Shown here piece after piece: positions 52,261 through 63,837 of a stretch of DNA of 64,000 nt. The stretch covers positions 1 through 64,000 of the forward strand of contig JAQGDQ010000833.1 in NCBI GenBank assembly GCA_030141605.1. The letters are read 5' to 3'. The translations under genes were made by a program, and so were the position numbers. Under the pieces are notes generated by a model. That model was not told the DNA's origin and ran no database searches. It was given only the letters and a program-made list of their open reading frames with translations. Positions within the stretch are counted from its first letter, which is position 1. Each line of letters opens with the position of its first letter. The stretch is from Tubiluchus corallicola. Its lineage: Eukaryota; Priapulida; Priapulimorpha; Priapulimorphida; Tubiluchidae.

Positions 52261-52980
52261 TTTTACAATTGCATTACTAGTTTCTAGAGAGAAAAGTGAG
52301 TACAGGCAAATAAAATTAGATTTTTAGTATCTTTTAAACATTTTCTTGACAATTCGATGCTACAGTATTAAAAGTCCAATATATTTAGCATTTGTTTCTA
52401 AAAAAAACAAGAAATTAACATGTGGATCCAAATTTTTGGTGCATTCTACTTTGAGGCATCACAACGTAGTTTTAACCATGCCGACTCATGGACGGTTTTG
52501 GTTTGCAAGCCCACATTTTGTTTTAAGAAATTATTTCATTTGCGATATTTGGTTGACAATGTTCTCTCATTAATTTTTGCTATTTTGCTAATTTCATACC
52601 ATTTTATATGTCACTATATTTTGTCAATTATTGCCAAATCTAGAGGTTGTTTTTTTTTTGTACTTGAGCTGTGGTTTTTGACAATACATAGTGTGTGATT
52701 TCACACCTTTGTGTAATATACAATCTACTTCCTTTATTTATTATTATTTATACTCTGTTTTAGTGTGATGAGGTACGTTACTCCCACTCCCTTAGTAGGA
52801 AATTATTTATCTATATCATAAATACGTACAATGTTGAATGTGTCAGCACTTAAAATCGTGGTTGTTGTGTTTATTGATGCTTCTTCACTTGCATTGAAAC
52901 TAGTTTATGACATAATTGTGACATCGTGACCAACTCTTGTGCGTTTGGTAATTATTTCTGTCCTTTGTGAGGCATATACT

Positions 52981-53419
52981 TAGGGTTACCATACGTCACG
53001 GCTTCCCCGGACACGTCCTCTTTTTGGGCCTCTGTCCGGGCGGGTTTTCAAAAAATCGGCAGTTTGTCCGGGTTTTGCCTCGATCCGTAAGTATGTACGG
53101 ACGCTGCCAACTGTAGAGGCGTACGACAGTACGAGACAAAGAAAAGCTCGTTAATTTTCAATACAAGATGTTGCTAACATCTCAAAATGCAACCCTTGTA
53201 AAAGTTTTGTGTACATATTTACTGAACAAAAGTAAGCAATGCGCACATGGGTCTCACGACTCACACCGCTGTCGATACTCGGCGTATTCGCTAACGACTT
53301 AAAATGACGTCAGCTTTTATTTGCATTGTTTTAATACACCCTAGACTGGTCATTTTTGTCTACTTACAAGTTTGCGAAAAAGTGTCCTCTTTTTCAACTC
53401 GGACAATATGGTAACCGTA
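52981..53419. mobile_element. hAT-like MITE, TAGGGTTACCATA ends, perfect 8-bp duplication
   Basis: A 439-bp element. The left end is TAGGGTTACCATACGTC, and the right end is the complement of TACGGTTACCATATTGTCC. It is flanked by CATATACT at 52,973-52,980 and 53,420-53,427. Both ends also carry a GTCCTCTTTTT block. No transposase frame. The clean duplication suggests a fairly recent insertion. Confidence 0.93.
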
Positions 53420-53427
53420 CATATACT

Positions 53428-54560
53428 GCCATACATTACGTGTTGATCATGTCGTGTTTCGAGTGATTACTTCTGCATTGTTGATGACGTGAAATTCTGT
53501 AGTCTTGTGTGCCAATGATGACCAAATTGATGATCTTTTAGTTTGGTTACAGCTCTATTACGACTTACAAATCATGTATTACTCTTAACTCAGGTTCTGT
53601 ACAAATCAATATTGTTGCCATTCTTTCATGAAAATTGTGAATGTGTACAGATTTTTTTACTTTTTCTAGTAATAATTACTGTATAGCATTATTGGGGTAT
53701 GTTAACACAATTATAGCACTATTTGTCTATTGGGGATATTCACATTTATATATTCTAGTGACAGCGAATGACTTCTATTGGAAATGGGAATAATTCATGT
53801 GAAAACACTTTAAATTATTATACTGTATTTATTATATTTACTGATAGATGGAGCTTCCATAGGATTTCTGCTATCTCATAATTTTAGCTGCGTAAGTTTC
53901 TGTATTGCAAGTTTGCTGATATATGCATTTCATTAATAGCACTAGCAGTATACACTTATGTCATATGCTAATAATATTTATCATTGACATTAATTTTTTC
54001 TGTACGTTATAATTAAGGCCAGTGTCATTTTGCATTGAAACAGCCAATGCTACTACATGAAGTAATTTTGTTTGCATTTGTAACTAAAGCCGTATAAATG
54101 TGTCTGCTAGCATGTATTATAAACGATTAAATGCTACCTGAATTACATATTAGTTATCGTTATCACCAGTGATATTGATTCTAATACGTACGTTATACAT
54201 TTATATATCTTATAAATAGGTTTACCACTGCGTGACTAAATTTGAAGTTCTACTTAGCACTTAAGAATGAAACACTTTATTATTTAGTACAATTATAATA
54301 TTTATTTCGGCAATTATGTGTAAGTTTTAATTTTAACCAGGAATTTTTTTAGTATTTCTTGCTGTTGTTGCCCCAGTTGATCCTAGTCAATAAATCCATT
54401 AAATAAACAGCGTGAGAACGTTCGGCTTTTATTTGATTTTGTGACATAAAGTTTCATTTAATAGCATAATTCTTCTTACCTTGTATAAATTGTAACAAGA
54501 TTTCAAATCAGAATGGATCCTTACCTAAACCATTTCAACGTCATGCATGGCTCGTACTCA
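53428..54560. other. Intergenic, no gene recognised
   Basis: AT-rich sequence with no recognised exon, element or array. Confidence 0.5.
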
Positions 54561-54980
54561 TCCTATAATTCCTATATTTTGGGGTTATGTCCTATAATTC
54601 CTATATTTTTTGGAAACGTCCTATAATTCCTATATTTTTGGGGTTATGTCCTATAATTTCTATAAAATCATGAATTCTCAATGAGATGAGAATGTTATTG
54701 GTATTTTTCGTGCGCCTTCGGTGCACATAACCACAATTAGATATTACAAGTACATATCCAGATGTGCATAAGCCGCTCAATGACAATACCAACTTCAACC
54801 AAAGAATGCTCTCTAGGTAGTAAGAAATCATTTACTTTTGCAAAGAAATTGTGAAAATTGCTGTTGTGTAAGGTTAGAAACTTTCATTTTTAAGGAAAAA
54901 TGTCCTATAATTCCTGTATTTTTTTCAAAAAATGTCCTTTATTATTTTAGAATAATGACCTACATTTTTGAAAAGTAGAG
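54560..54980. repeat. TCCTATAATTCCTATATTTT repeats, possible element
   Basis: The TCCTATAATT..TATATTTT phrase recurs several times in 54,560-54,665 and again near 54,900-54,925. The outer borders (GCTCGTACTC on the left, GAGTACGACCCCTG on the right) form an imperfect inverted pair, so this may be a MITE with internal repeats. Confidence 0.5.
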
Positions 54981-55142
54981 TACGACCCCTGAACATGATT
55001 TCTGAGACAAAGTCTTACAAAAAACTTGTATTTAAGAGGTGCATTATGCCATAACGGGTGACATCTGTTGACAGGAAAGAGAAAAAGACTGTCGCTCTTT
55101 CAGTTTTGTTCTTGTCAGAAATTTAGGATAAATGTGTTACTT

Positions 55143-55351
55143 TAGTCATTGCTGTATCAGCCTGTGTGACATTATGACAGGGTTGCCATCTTGTATAGTC
55201 ATTGCTGTATCAGCCTGTGTGACATCATGCCAGGGTTGCCATCTTGTATAGTCATTGCTGTATCGGCCTGCGTGACGTCATGCCAGGGTTGCCATCTTGT
55301 ATAGTCATTGCTGTATCGGCCTGCGTGACGTCATGCCAGGGTTGCCATCTT
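55143..55351. repeat. 53-bp minisatellite, four copies
   Basis: Unit begins TAGTCATTGCTGTATC and ends GGGTTGCCATCTTGTA; starts at 55,143, 55,196, 55,249 and 55,302. The last two copies carry TGACGTCA where the first two have TGACATTA and TGACATCA. Confidence 0.93.
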
Positions 55352-55544
55352 GTGTTATGCTGGCTATCGTATTAGAGACTAAAAATTCGCATTGTTCACC
55401 AAATTGTCGTGTTTCCGCCCAAAATCCAGAATTGTTGCAAATTCCAACAAATTATTATTAATATGCATGTAATAAGTAAGTATAAGACCAAACTGGCATG
55501 TTTAGAAATGTAAAATCAAATTTATTAGGACCTAAGAAATTTGA

Positions 55545-55830
55545 ATTTTTATCTTAAACCTTGCCTAGTTTTAGTACAACACACTGAATATCTTACAGTA
55601 GCGCTGTACTTCAATTTTCGCTTTCGCAAACACGTGCAACACGCTCGTGGAATATTTTTGCTGTTGAAAATTATGTTAGGTTGCGATGTCATCAATAGTT
55701 GGGCTCGCCCGCCATTAATTAAGTTTTTAATCTATTATTTAATTATCAGAAATGCTTTTGCAGTATCAATTGTGTTAAAATCTATACTTTTTAATGGACT
55801 TTAAAATGGGGCAGTAAACAAAAAATCATC
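55545..55830 (+). repeat. Interspersed repeat, ~350 bp family (copy 3)
   Basis: Contains CCTTGCCTAGTTTTAGTACA, ACACACTGAATATCTTACAG, CACGCTCGTGGAATATTTTT and GATGTCATCAATAGTTGGGC. Close to the reverse strand of 11,725-12,066. Confidence 0.78.
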
Positions 55831-56247
55831 CTGTTTTCATTTAACCGTACGGTATGAAGCTTCAAATGATTGTATTTTCCGTTAATTATTGTATGTACAA
55901 ACGCCAACCAAGAACAGAACTTGTGATCCTAGAATGTGTATTGTTTGTCAAGTGCACGAGAGTAAGATAACAATAAAACACCAAGATAGTTTAATGTAAA
56001 AACAATTATCGTTTATTTTTTATTCCATTAACAGTTTAGTTGTATATTATATCGTTAAGAATCTAGCAGCTGCTTAAAGCCAAAAGAATAAGTTGCGAGA
56101 AAATGTGCATTTGAATCCACAGCTAAAAATATCTTTACATTAATCAGTATTAATATTAACAATCTAATTATACCATTCCTATGTACAACAGTATTGGCAT
56201 ATCAATATGCTTCATGAAAATTTGATGCAATTGAAATAAATCGCTTG

Positions 56248-56650
56248 TAGGGGTGAGCATCGAACGTTCGAGTTCGAACGTCTGAATCGAATTTGAACGT
56301 TTGAGTTCGATTCGAATGAGTTTTTCTAATTCGAATTCGACTCGAACCTAAAATCATAGATTCATGTAATTCACCACTTTAGCCACGTATGTTTGAAACA
56401 GCTTGTATTTACCAGAATTTAGCTGCAGTTTCTGTGCAAAATTTTTAACAAACTAATAGCGGTTCTACTGAAGAAGAAAACGAGTAATATGCATGATCTT
56501 TGTAAGACCACTTTTTACTACTGGTTCAAAAATCTTTCAAATTCAATTCAAATTCGATTTGGATTCAAAATACTAAAATTCGATTCGATACGAACTCGGA
56601 AGTCAATAATTCGATTCGATTCGCTTTCTAGTTGAGAATGTTCACCCCGG
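56248..56650. mobile_element. hAT-type MITE, TAGGGGTGAGCA family (copy 5)
   Basis: Left end TAGGGGTGAGCATCGAACG; right end AATGTTCACCCCGG (a mutated TGCTCACCCC terminus). No matching target duplication remains. Confidence 0.86.
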
Positions 56651-56859
56651 AGAAATTCACTTCAGACTTATAAATCGAATAATACTGCAGTACAGGTTCT
56701 TAACTGTCATCAACGATTCGTAATATTGGTACAACATATACAGTTTCGAGCAATTGAGCTCTTGCAAAAATGTCTATTTAAGTAAGGCATTGTTCATGAA
56801 CATAAATTATTTAATACGAGACACAAATCAAATGCGTAATTCTAGGACTGTTAAAATTC

Positions 56860-57050
56860 TATAAAATGCTTAGCGACCGCACAAAACTTGATTGCTATGG
56901 ACCTTGCAAGAACACGATGAAGTCATGTTTAAATAAAGTAGATGGCTCTTCCTGGTGAAGATCTGGGCTTGGCAGCAGAAAAAAAACCCCGAAACAAAAT
57001 CATTGCTTCCATGAGCTACTATCAGAGTTTGAAAATACGAGATCTTTACA
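56860..57050 (+). repeat. ~190-bp interspersed repeat (copy 2)
   Basis: Partner of 52,060-52,260. It runs directly into the 72-bp minisatellite. Confidence 0.82.
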
Positions 57051-57476
57051 ATTGCAGTAGTAGTAGTTTCTATCTATGGTATTGTCGATGAATATAAATT
57101 ATTTAATAGACCCAATTTTACAATTGCAGTAGTAGTAGTTTCTATCTATGGCATTGTCGATGAATATAAATTATTTAATAGACCCAATTTTACAATTGCA
57201 GTAGTTGTAGTTTCTATCTATGGCATTGTCGATGAATATAAATTATTTAATAGACCCAATTTTACAATTGCAGTAGTAGTAGTTTCTATCTATGGCGCTG
57301 TCGATGAATATAAATTATTTAATAGACCCAATTTTACCATTGCAGTAGTAGTAGTTTCTATCTATGGCGCTGTCGATGAATATAAATTATTTAATAGACC
57401 CAATTTTACAATTGCAGTAGTAGTAGTTTCTATCTATGGCGTTGTCGATGAATATAAATTATTTAATAGACCCAAT
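57050..57476. repeat. 72-bp minisatellite, about six copies
   Basis: Unit TTTACAATTGCAGTAGTAGT, then AGTTTCTATCTATGGC, then TGTCGATGAATATAAATT and ATTTAATAGACCCAAT. Copies are almost identical, so the array expanded recently. It starts at the end of the ~190-bp repeat and may derive from its tail. Confidence 0.95.
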
Positions 57477-58344
57477 AACATAAATAGCAATAAATTAAAT
57501 GAGAATTCCTAGGACTGTTAGAAGTATAAACAGTTGCTAAATGTGTGGACAATGCGGTTAGCAGTTTTTGCATTCACCACACTTACAACTGACATAATGC
57601 AAACAAAGTGACATAGGACAGAGGGATGGCTTCAAAACTTGCAATATGTAAATTCAACATTTCGTACTTGTTAAATGCATGAGTGTTACATCAAAACTGG
57701 ATACCGAAATTCAGTTACTTGGCTAGACTGGAACATACGTCTGCTGCGTAGTAATTCTGCATGTTTGCTTTGCGGTTAACTTGGCTAGACTGGAACGTAC
57801 GTCTGCTGCGTAGTAATTCTGCACATTCGGTTCGCGCTCTGGGATGAAAGGAGAAATTTCGTAACAATAATCCTTTTCACAGTTTCGTTTTGCGCAAGCG
57901 CACAGTTGATGTAGGTCAAAGGTTAAGCATACCACATCAACAACAACCATCACGTGACGTGTAGGTAAAAAAAGCCGTCTGTCATATCAGTTCAGCAACT
58001 TCAGTTGTTTTACGTGGACTTTACTTAATCATGCATTAGTCTGTGCGTAGAGTGATTTACTAGAGTGCGTAGAGGAGCTTGCGTGGGAACAAGAAAAAAT
58101 GAACTAGGTAAAGTTCTAGCTAGTTGTTAATACTGTTACTGCAGGGCATTGTCAAGTGTAGTTAGTGTGCACAAATATGCTGTCTGGTGCACTTAACCTT
58201 TGACCTTTTCACGATCATCATCAATCGCTGGAACTGTGAAAAGGCTTATTAAGCAACGCATGGAACAAATGCTGGATGAGTTTCCATGTATTACATACAA
58301 ACAGCCCTATTTCATTAATTACTACAGTTAATAATTAGTTACAT
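57477..58344. other. Downstream flank of septin, no gene recognised
   Basis: A short direct duplication GGCTAGACTGGAAC.TACGTC occurs at about 57,721 and 57,782. The septin 3'UTR probably lies in the right part, as AATAAA on the minus strand overlaps the stop codon (58,344-58,349). Confidence 0.45.
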
Positions 58345-58570
58345 TTATTTAGCTTGTGACAAAATCTGCGCCTGCATCTTTTCCATCATCTCCTTCATCT
58401 TTGCCAATTCTTGCTCCTTCTCCAGCAAGATGCGATCCTTCTCGATTGTGCTCGCTCGTGTGCCGCTGGCCGGAACAGGCTTGCCACCGGCCTTGGTGGC
58501 CAGCTTCTCGGCTCGGAAGTTTTCGTAGTGGAGGTCATGCGTTACTTCTTGCAAGTCTTGCATGTGCGTA
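58345..58570 (-). CDS. SEPT2-group septin: Septin terminal exon (coiled-coil tail)
   Basis: [19 protein letters not shown] to QILSQAK and stop TAA. Acceptor ATTCTGCAG. The coiled-coil tail is short, as in the SEPT2 group. Confidence 0.94.
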
Positions 58571-60668
58571 CTGCAGAATTGAATAAAATTACATTTATGA
58601 GCAGGAACGTGAAAAACCCTTTCAATTGAGAAAAAAATCGTAAATTCGGATTGAGGAAGGGGGTGTTTCAGGATGCGTGAAATCTCTTATTATCTGCCAA
58701 AAAAACTCTGGAACTATGAATATTCTATGCAGATGGATTTTACTCTGACATAATCTGTAGAGGCAACAGCCATGCGGTTTTTCTGATTTATCCAGGATGC
58801 AAGTAGTTATTCGATCATGTAATGATGCAAAATAAGATGTCCAAAGTAACATCTTCAGGACCGCACCATTCAAAATAGGTCATACAAGACACATGACTTC
58901 TGCTACTGTATGAACACAGACATAACTAAATGATTACAAATCAGATACTGTTCTACTCAGGAGAATCTCGGCTATCCAATCATGCAATTTGTTTAAATGT
59001 TTATAAGTGATTTAATTGGATAAAATTAAGAAAATTGCGCCTTTTTCAAGCACTCCAACTTAGCCTATTGAGTAGCTTAGTCTGGTGTACACTTGCGTGA
59101 TCGTACACGCTATTTTATTGATCGCTACAGCCCAAGCTGTTAAGTGTTCTGCTGTTGCAGGAAAAATCAACCAATCAGCCAAGGACAAATTAAGGTCGGT
59201 TCATCTTTTAACAGGAATTTCTCCTTAAAATAGAATAGACTTGAGGCCAAAGTTTATCATACTGTTGTGTATGGATAGTTGAAATTTTCTTCATTAGCTG
59301 ATTTCACACATTGTTACAGTGCAAACGCAGCAGTTACTGAAAGCTTTTTTCAATTTATTCATCAAAAATCGTTTTCCAATTTGTTTAAGGTAAGTATTTG
59401 CACTTAATATATAATTTTACATATAATCATACATGAAAGTCCACACTGCGTGAGGAGTAGAAACCGACAAAAATTATCGAATATAGTGTAATCGCTGCTT
59501 AGTGAGAGCAGTTTTTCATGAACCTAAACAAAATGCAGCAAAATCTTATGGTCTGAAGGAGTTAAGCAAGAAAACGTATAAATCTCATCACCGTTGCCCT
59601 AAACTGCAGTTTACACAGATTTAACATACAATTTTCAACTCACCTAATCGATACGTTAGTAAAATCTTACTATTACAATAATGACAACATACTCGAGATG
59701 TTAAGTAATATCGACAAAGCTGCATTAATTCTACTACGAATGATACTACTAATGATTTAGCTTGTAAATATATACAATAACTTACATTAACATGGTCCGC
59801 AATTTAATGAAGTCGCAATGGTCCGGATTTTCTACTTCCACAACGCCCCACGGATAGAGGCGACCCCTGACTTTCTTTCCTCGAACTTCAAGCAACTGTG
59901 ACGACCCAACAACAGCAAATGGCACAGCTTCCTATAAAACATATGAAGATGAAATTTAGCTTAGATGACGACCTCATATTAGAAAGCCGTTTACAGTTCC
60001 CCATCAGCCAAGGAGAAATTAACGCTGTTTCATCTTTTAACAGGAAGTTCACCTTAAAAACAGACTAAACTTGAGGCTAAAGTGTTTCAGAGTGGTGTGT
60101 TTGAATAGTTGAAATTTTCTGCATTAGCCGAATCCACACAAGTGATATTGTACATTGTCATCGTACAAACACTGCAGTTACTGAAAGCTCTTTTCAATTT
60201 TTTTGTCAAAAATCAATTTTTAATTTTTCCAAAGCAAGCTAATGCATTTCATATATAACTTTGCATGAAAGTCCATTGTGTGAGGAGCAGAAACCTACAA
60301 AAATGATCAAATATAATGTAATCGCTGCTTGCTAGTAACAGCAGTTTTTCATGAACCAATGCAAAATGCAGTAAACATTCACTGTTCTGAAGGAGCTAAG
60401 GTACCGTCACTAGTTCCTACTTCAGCTGTCATACAAACACTAATTTAAAGGTATCACGCTCCACTCAGTTATCTTAATGAAGAAATACATACACAAGTAC
60501 ATAAGAGTTTTTGTTTATGGAATCTATTGCTAATTGTACCTTTAGTTGTTTATTTTGTTCCTTGAAGTCTTCATCTTCATCATCATCACAGTCTGGCATT
60601 TGATAAATCTGAATTCCTTCCTCCTGAATTTGGCCCAATATCTGCAGATGGAAAAACACATAAATATA

Positions 60669-60739
<71 letters not shown>

Positions 60740-60763
60740 GAGAGGGGGAGAGAGAGAGAGAGG

Positions 60764-60821
<58 letters not shown>

Positions 60822-63800
60822 AGAGAGAAGGAAAGAGAGAGAGAGAGGGGGGAAAAGAGACAAAGAGAACGAGCGAGAGAGAGAGAGAGAAAAAGAGAGA
60901 GAGGAGGAGGGAGAGAGAGAATCTCTGGAAGCCAACTGCAATAAGTGAGCAGCATGATTGACCGTAACTGTGCAATAAAAAATTATGATTCAGTTCTGTT
61001 AAAGTAATAGAAGAAATCTTAACATTTCTGTTTGAAACTGGTGGTTAAAATCGTAATGCGGTGGTGCTTTCATATAGGATTTCATGAACTGAACATGTGC
61101 AGAAACTAAATATGGCGACATTTGCTTATTTTAAGTAGAACAAAACTGTCAAAAGAGGCAGCGATTTAAGCAATTTTGCAGAAACATTTAAAGATAACGG
61201 AATGCTTAATTACTTTAAGTTATTTATTAATTATTTAAGTTCTACCGTATTGCCCCTGTAGCCGAAGCTAAACCGAGTTTTTTTAAAAACTCTGGTGAAT
61301 TGGGTCGCATCTAGGGCAACACAGAATTTCAGCTAATTGAATCGAATGCAAATTCCGATTCGGATCAAGTTTTGCAGCTCCAGTTCAGGTGAAAGCAGAA
61401 GCAGAATTAGAAACCATCAGAAAAGATTCCTTCATTTCCTTTTCAAAGTAATGCCTAAATTCCTTTGTGCAGTTAAAAATTTTTTAAAAGTATTTTAAAA
61501 TATTAATTCATATAAGTAAATTAAGAATAAATTAAAAAGTATGTTTGTCTGTTTATTTGCAAAAAATTACGACAATTCCTTCGAAGACTGCTGCTTCTCG
61601 CGAAGAAGTTGGCTCACAAAGTTCTCATTATTACAAAAGCTTTGAAAATCTATTGCTGTGTGATGCACGTATTCTTGTAAAACGTGTCGCTCTTAACGTG
61701 CTTGTGTGGCAGTTTTTCAAACGTCTTAACTCTATGCCCTTATTTGCTGTATGATGTTTACTCTTGTAAGTGGCAAGGAATACCGGCTGATTACTGTACC
61801 TGCATCTTTGACTGTTAACTCATTAAGCCTGAAAGGGTGATTTGCAATGAGAGCTTCAAAAGCAACCCACTCGGCAAGTGATTAAATGTTTAGCTTCCAG
61901 AAATTCTTTGCTAATGAGGTTAATTCCAGTGGGGGAGCGGGTAACAGATGCAAAGCAAAACCGCTAGGCTAGTGTATTAGCGTACCTGCTTACAAACAAA
62001 ATGGTGCTTAACGTGACTGTTTCTACATATATTATAGTGCACAGAATCGATGTAAAGATGACAGCAAAGTAGTAAAAGCGCTTTGAACACACACAAGTGT
62101 CTTACTTAAAGTATGTGAAGTAAAAATATTGAGTCAATTATGCGGAGTTATTTGAGTCAATTACCGGCAGTTTTTATGTACATTTGAATAGGAGCGGCCG
62201 TGCGAGGCGTTTTTGAGTCTATTAACCGTGAGTCTAATAAACGGCGACTATTGTATATCAAAATCTCTGCACAGTGAATCTTTTCAAAGTCAAAATACTT
62301 ACTTTTTTCTTAAGTTTCTTTACTTCTGTCAATGTTAGCATATCACTCTTTCCTATAACTGGAACAATATTCACCTTATGGTGAAGCTTCTTCATAAACT
62401 CTATATCTAAGGGTTTAAGCCTAGAAAAAAAAACAAAAAAACTTGGAAAATAAATGCGTATGCAAAATTATGCATTATCCATGCAAAATTCAAATAACAC
62501 AACTCAGTTGGTAGTATTGCCGTGAAGTACTAGAGTATTCATCATTATCATTTACAATTATCATCATCATCATCCTCATCTTCGTCGTCGTCATCGTCAT
62601 CGTCGTCATCTCCGGGGTCACACGTCCTCTGACATGACCCCCCCTGCAATCACTTCAGATCCCACTGCCCTGTCACCCCACACCTCCCATGCCTCTGTAT
62701 TTTTGATATCTAATTGTGTATTGATAAGATCTTTTTGGATGAAATTGATGTAAGTCAGCAGCTGTCCTCCTTGTGGTTTCTTTTCTTTCTGCAGTGCTTC
62801 TTTGAAAGCAATTTTAATGGACTGTCAACTGGTAGTTGTATAACATGTCCTGTCCATCTTAATCTTCTCCTTGTGATTTTAATTGTCCATTCTTCTGCTT
62901 GGACTTTATTGTAGATCCTGGTTTGATATTTTCTTTGGCCATTTTATTGCTAGAATCTTCCTGTAGCTTGTTCTATGTGCTACAATACTGTAGTACTGCA
63001 GTAGCATAAAATACGTTTAATGTGTTTAATATTTCCTGTGAAGTTTCAAAGTTATCAAAACGTCCATTACGTGTACTAATTTAGTAGATTAGCTCAAAAT
63101 GCTTCTACCTTCGAAAAACTAAAACTTCGTTTGTAGCATTCGAAGTTGAAAAAATTATGTTTACACAACAGGGGATCAAAATAAGTTTTTAAACTTTTAA
63201 ATGTATCTTGCCTGGCTGTCTAGTGATAGTGCCTTCTTTCTATCTGTCTGTCTGCCAGCCTGACTGTCTAGTGATAGTGCCTTCTCTCTATCTGTCTTCC
63301 AGCCTGGCTGTCTAGTGATAGTGCCTTCTCTCTATCTGTCTGTCTGTCTGTCTGCCAGCCTGGCTGTCTAGTGATAGTGCCTTCTCTCTATCAGTATATC
63401 TGTCTGGCATCCTGGCTGTCTAGTGATAGTGCCTTCTCTCTATCAGTATATCTGTCTGGCATCCTGGTTGTCTAGTGATAGTGCCTGCTCTCTATCTGTC
63501 TGTCTGTCTGGCTGTCTAGTGATAGTGCCTTCTCTCTATCTGTCTGTCTGTCGGCCAGCCTGGTTGTCTAGTGATAGTGCCTTCTCTCTATCTGTCTATC
63601 TGTCTGGCATCCTGGCTGTCTAGTGATAGTGCCTTCTCTCTATCTGTCTGTCTGTCTGCCAGAGTATAACCCCAATTAGTGATTAGGTTTTTGAGAACTT
63701 ACCCGTGGCCACTTGGACTAATGAAATAGAAACAGCAATGAACGCGATTGTCCTGGATATGTCGACGATTGAGCCCGCTCTCATCTTGAAGGTAACATTC

Positions 63801-63837
63801 ATATTGCTGGTCAATGTATTCAGATATTGGTTCAATA
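58345..63837 (-). CDS. SEPT2-group septin: Septin, SEPT2 group (C-terminal part, five exons)
   Basis: GTP-binding filament protein of the cell cortex, cytokinesis ring and membrane scaffolds. Exons in order: 63,837-63,703, 62,420-62,303, 60,641-60,540, 59,931-59,786, 58,570-58,345; all phases agree. Readable landmarks: [79 protein letters not shown], then the septin unique element [39 protein letters not shown] and a short coiled coil ([19 protein letters not shown]). [19 protein letters not shown] places it in the SEPT1/2/4/5 group. The G1 P-loop and switch regions lie beyond the right edge. The guanine-specificity motif is GKSD where the family usually has AKAD. Confidence 0.93.
59786..59931 (-). 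CDS. SEPT2-group septin: Septin exon with the septin unique element
   Basis: [40 protein letters not shown] plus two bases. Acceptor TTTTATAG, donor GTAAGT. Confidence 0.94.
60540..60641 (-). CDS. SEPT2-group septin: Septin exon with acidic DEDEDFKEQ segment
   Basis: Thirty-four codons, [16 protein letters not shown] to NKQLK, phase 0 at both ends. Acceptor CATCTGCAG, donor GTACAA. A long CT tract on the coding strand lies just upstream. Confidence 0.92.
60662..60930. repeat. GA/CT microsatellite, ~260 bp, in a septin intron
   Basis: Nearly pure GAGA on plus (CTCT on the septin-coding strand), with a few GGGGG and GGAAA interruptions. The four open frames over it are artefacts of the repeat. 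Confidence 0.98.
61970..62262 (+). repeat. Interspersed repeat with TTGAGTCAATTA blocks (best copy)
   Basis: CCTGCTTACAAACAAA, TATATTATAGTGCACAGA, TGAGTCAATTATGCGGAG, GGAGCGGCC and TGAGTCTAATAAACGGCG, in the order of 13,345-13,690. Lies in a septin intron. Confidence 0.82.
62303..62420 (-). CDS. SEPT2-group septin: Septin exon with the G4 motif
   Basis: [35 protein letters not shown]. Acceptor TTTTCTAG, donor GTAAGT. Confidence 0.93.
62548..62612. repeat. TCA/TCG trinucleotide microsatellite
   Basis: TCATCATCATCCTCATCTTC and TCGTCGTCATCG runs, about 65 bp, in a septin intron. Confidence 0.92.
62700..62905 (-). pseudogene. LINE C-terminal fragment
   Basis: The minus strand reads [20 protein letters not shown], then a broken frame. 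RRLRWxGHV.xP is the same C-terminal motif seen on plus at about 34,855-34,900. Dead, in a septin intron. Confidence 0.68.
63185..63660. repeat. Compound minisatellite with TCTG microsatellite
   Basis: About eight units of roughly 50-65 bp share CCTGGCTGTCTAGTGATAGT then GCCTTCTCTCTATC, separated by variable TGTC/TGTCTG runs. The variation in TCTG copy number explains the uneven period. In the septin intron adjoining the exon at 63,703. Confidence 0.95.
63703..63837 (-). CDS. SEPT2-group septin: Septin exon (first in window)
   Basis: [13 protein letters not shown] through PSGH, plus partial codons at both ends. Acceptor ACATTGCAG, donor GTAAGT. Confidence 0.93.

Noticed and set aside
60474-60975. 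Four overlapping Ser/Leu-rich or Arg/Glu-rich open frames
   Set aside because: All but the septin exon part are the GA/CT microsatellite read in different frames.
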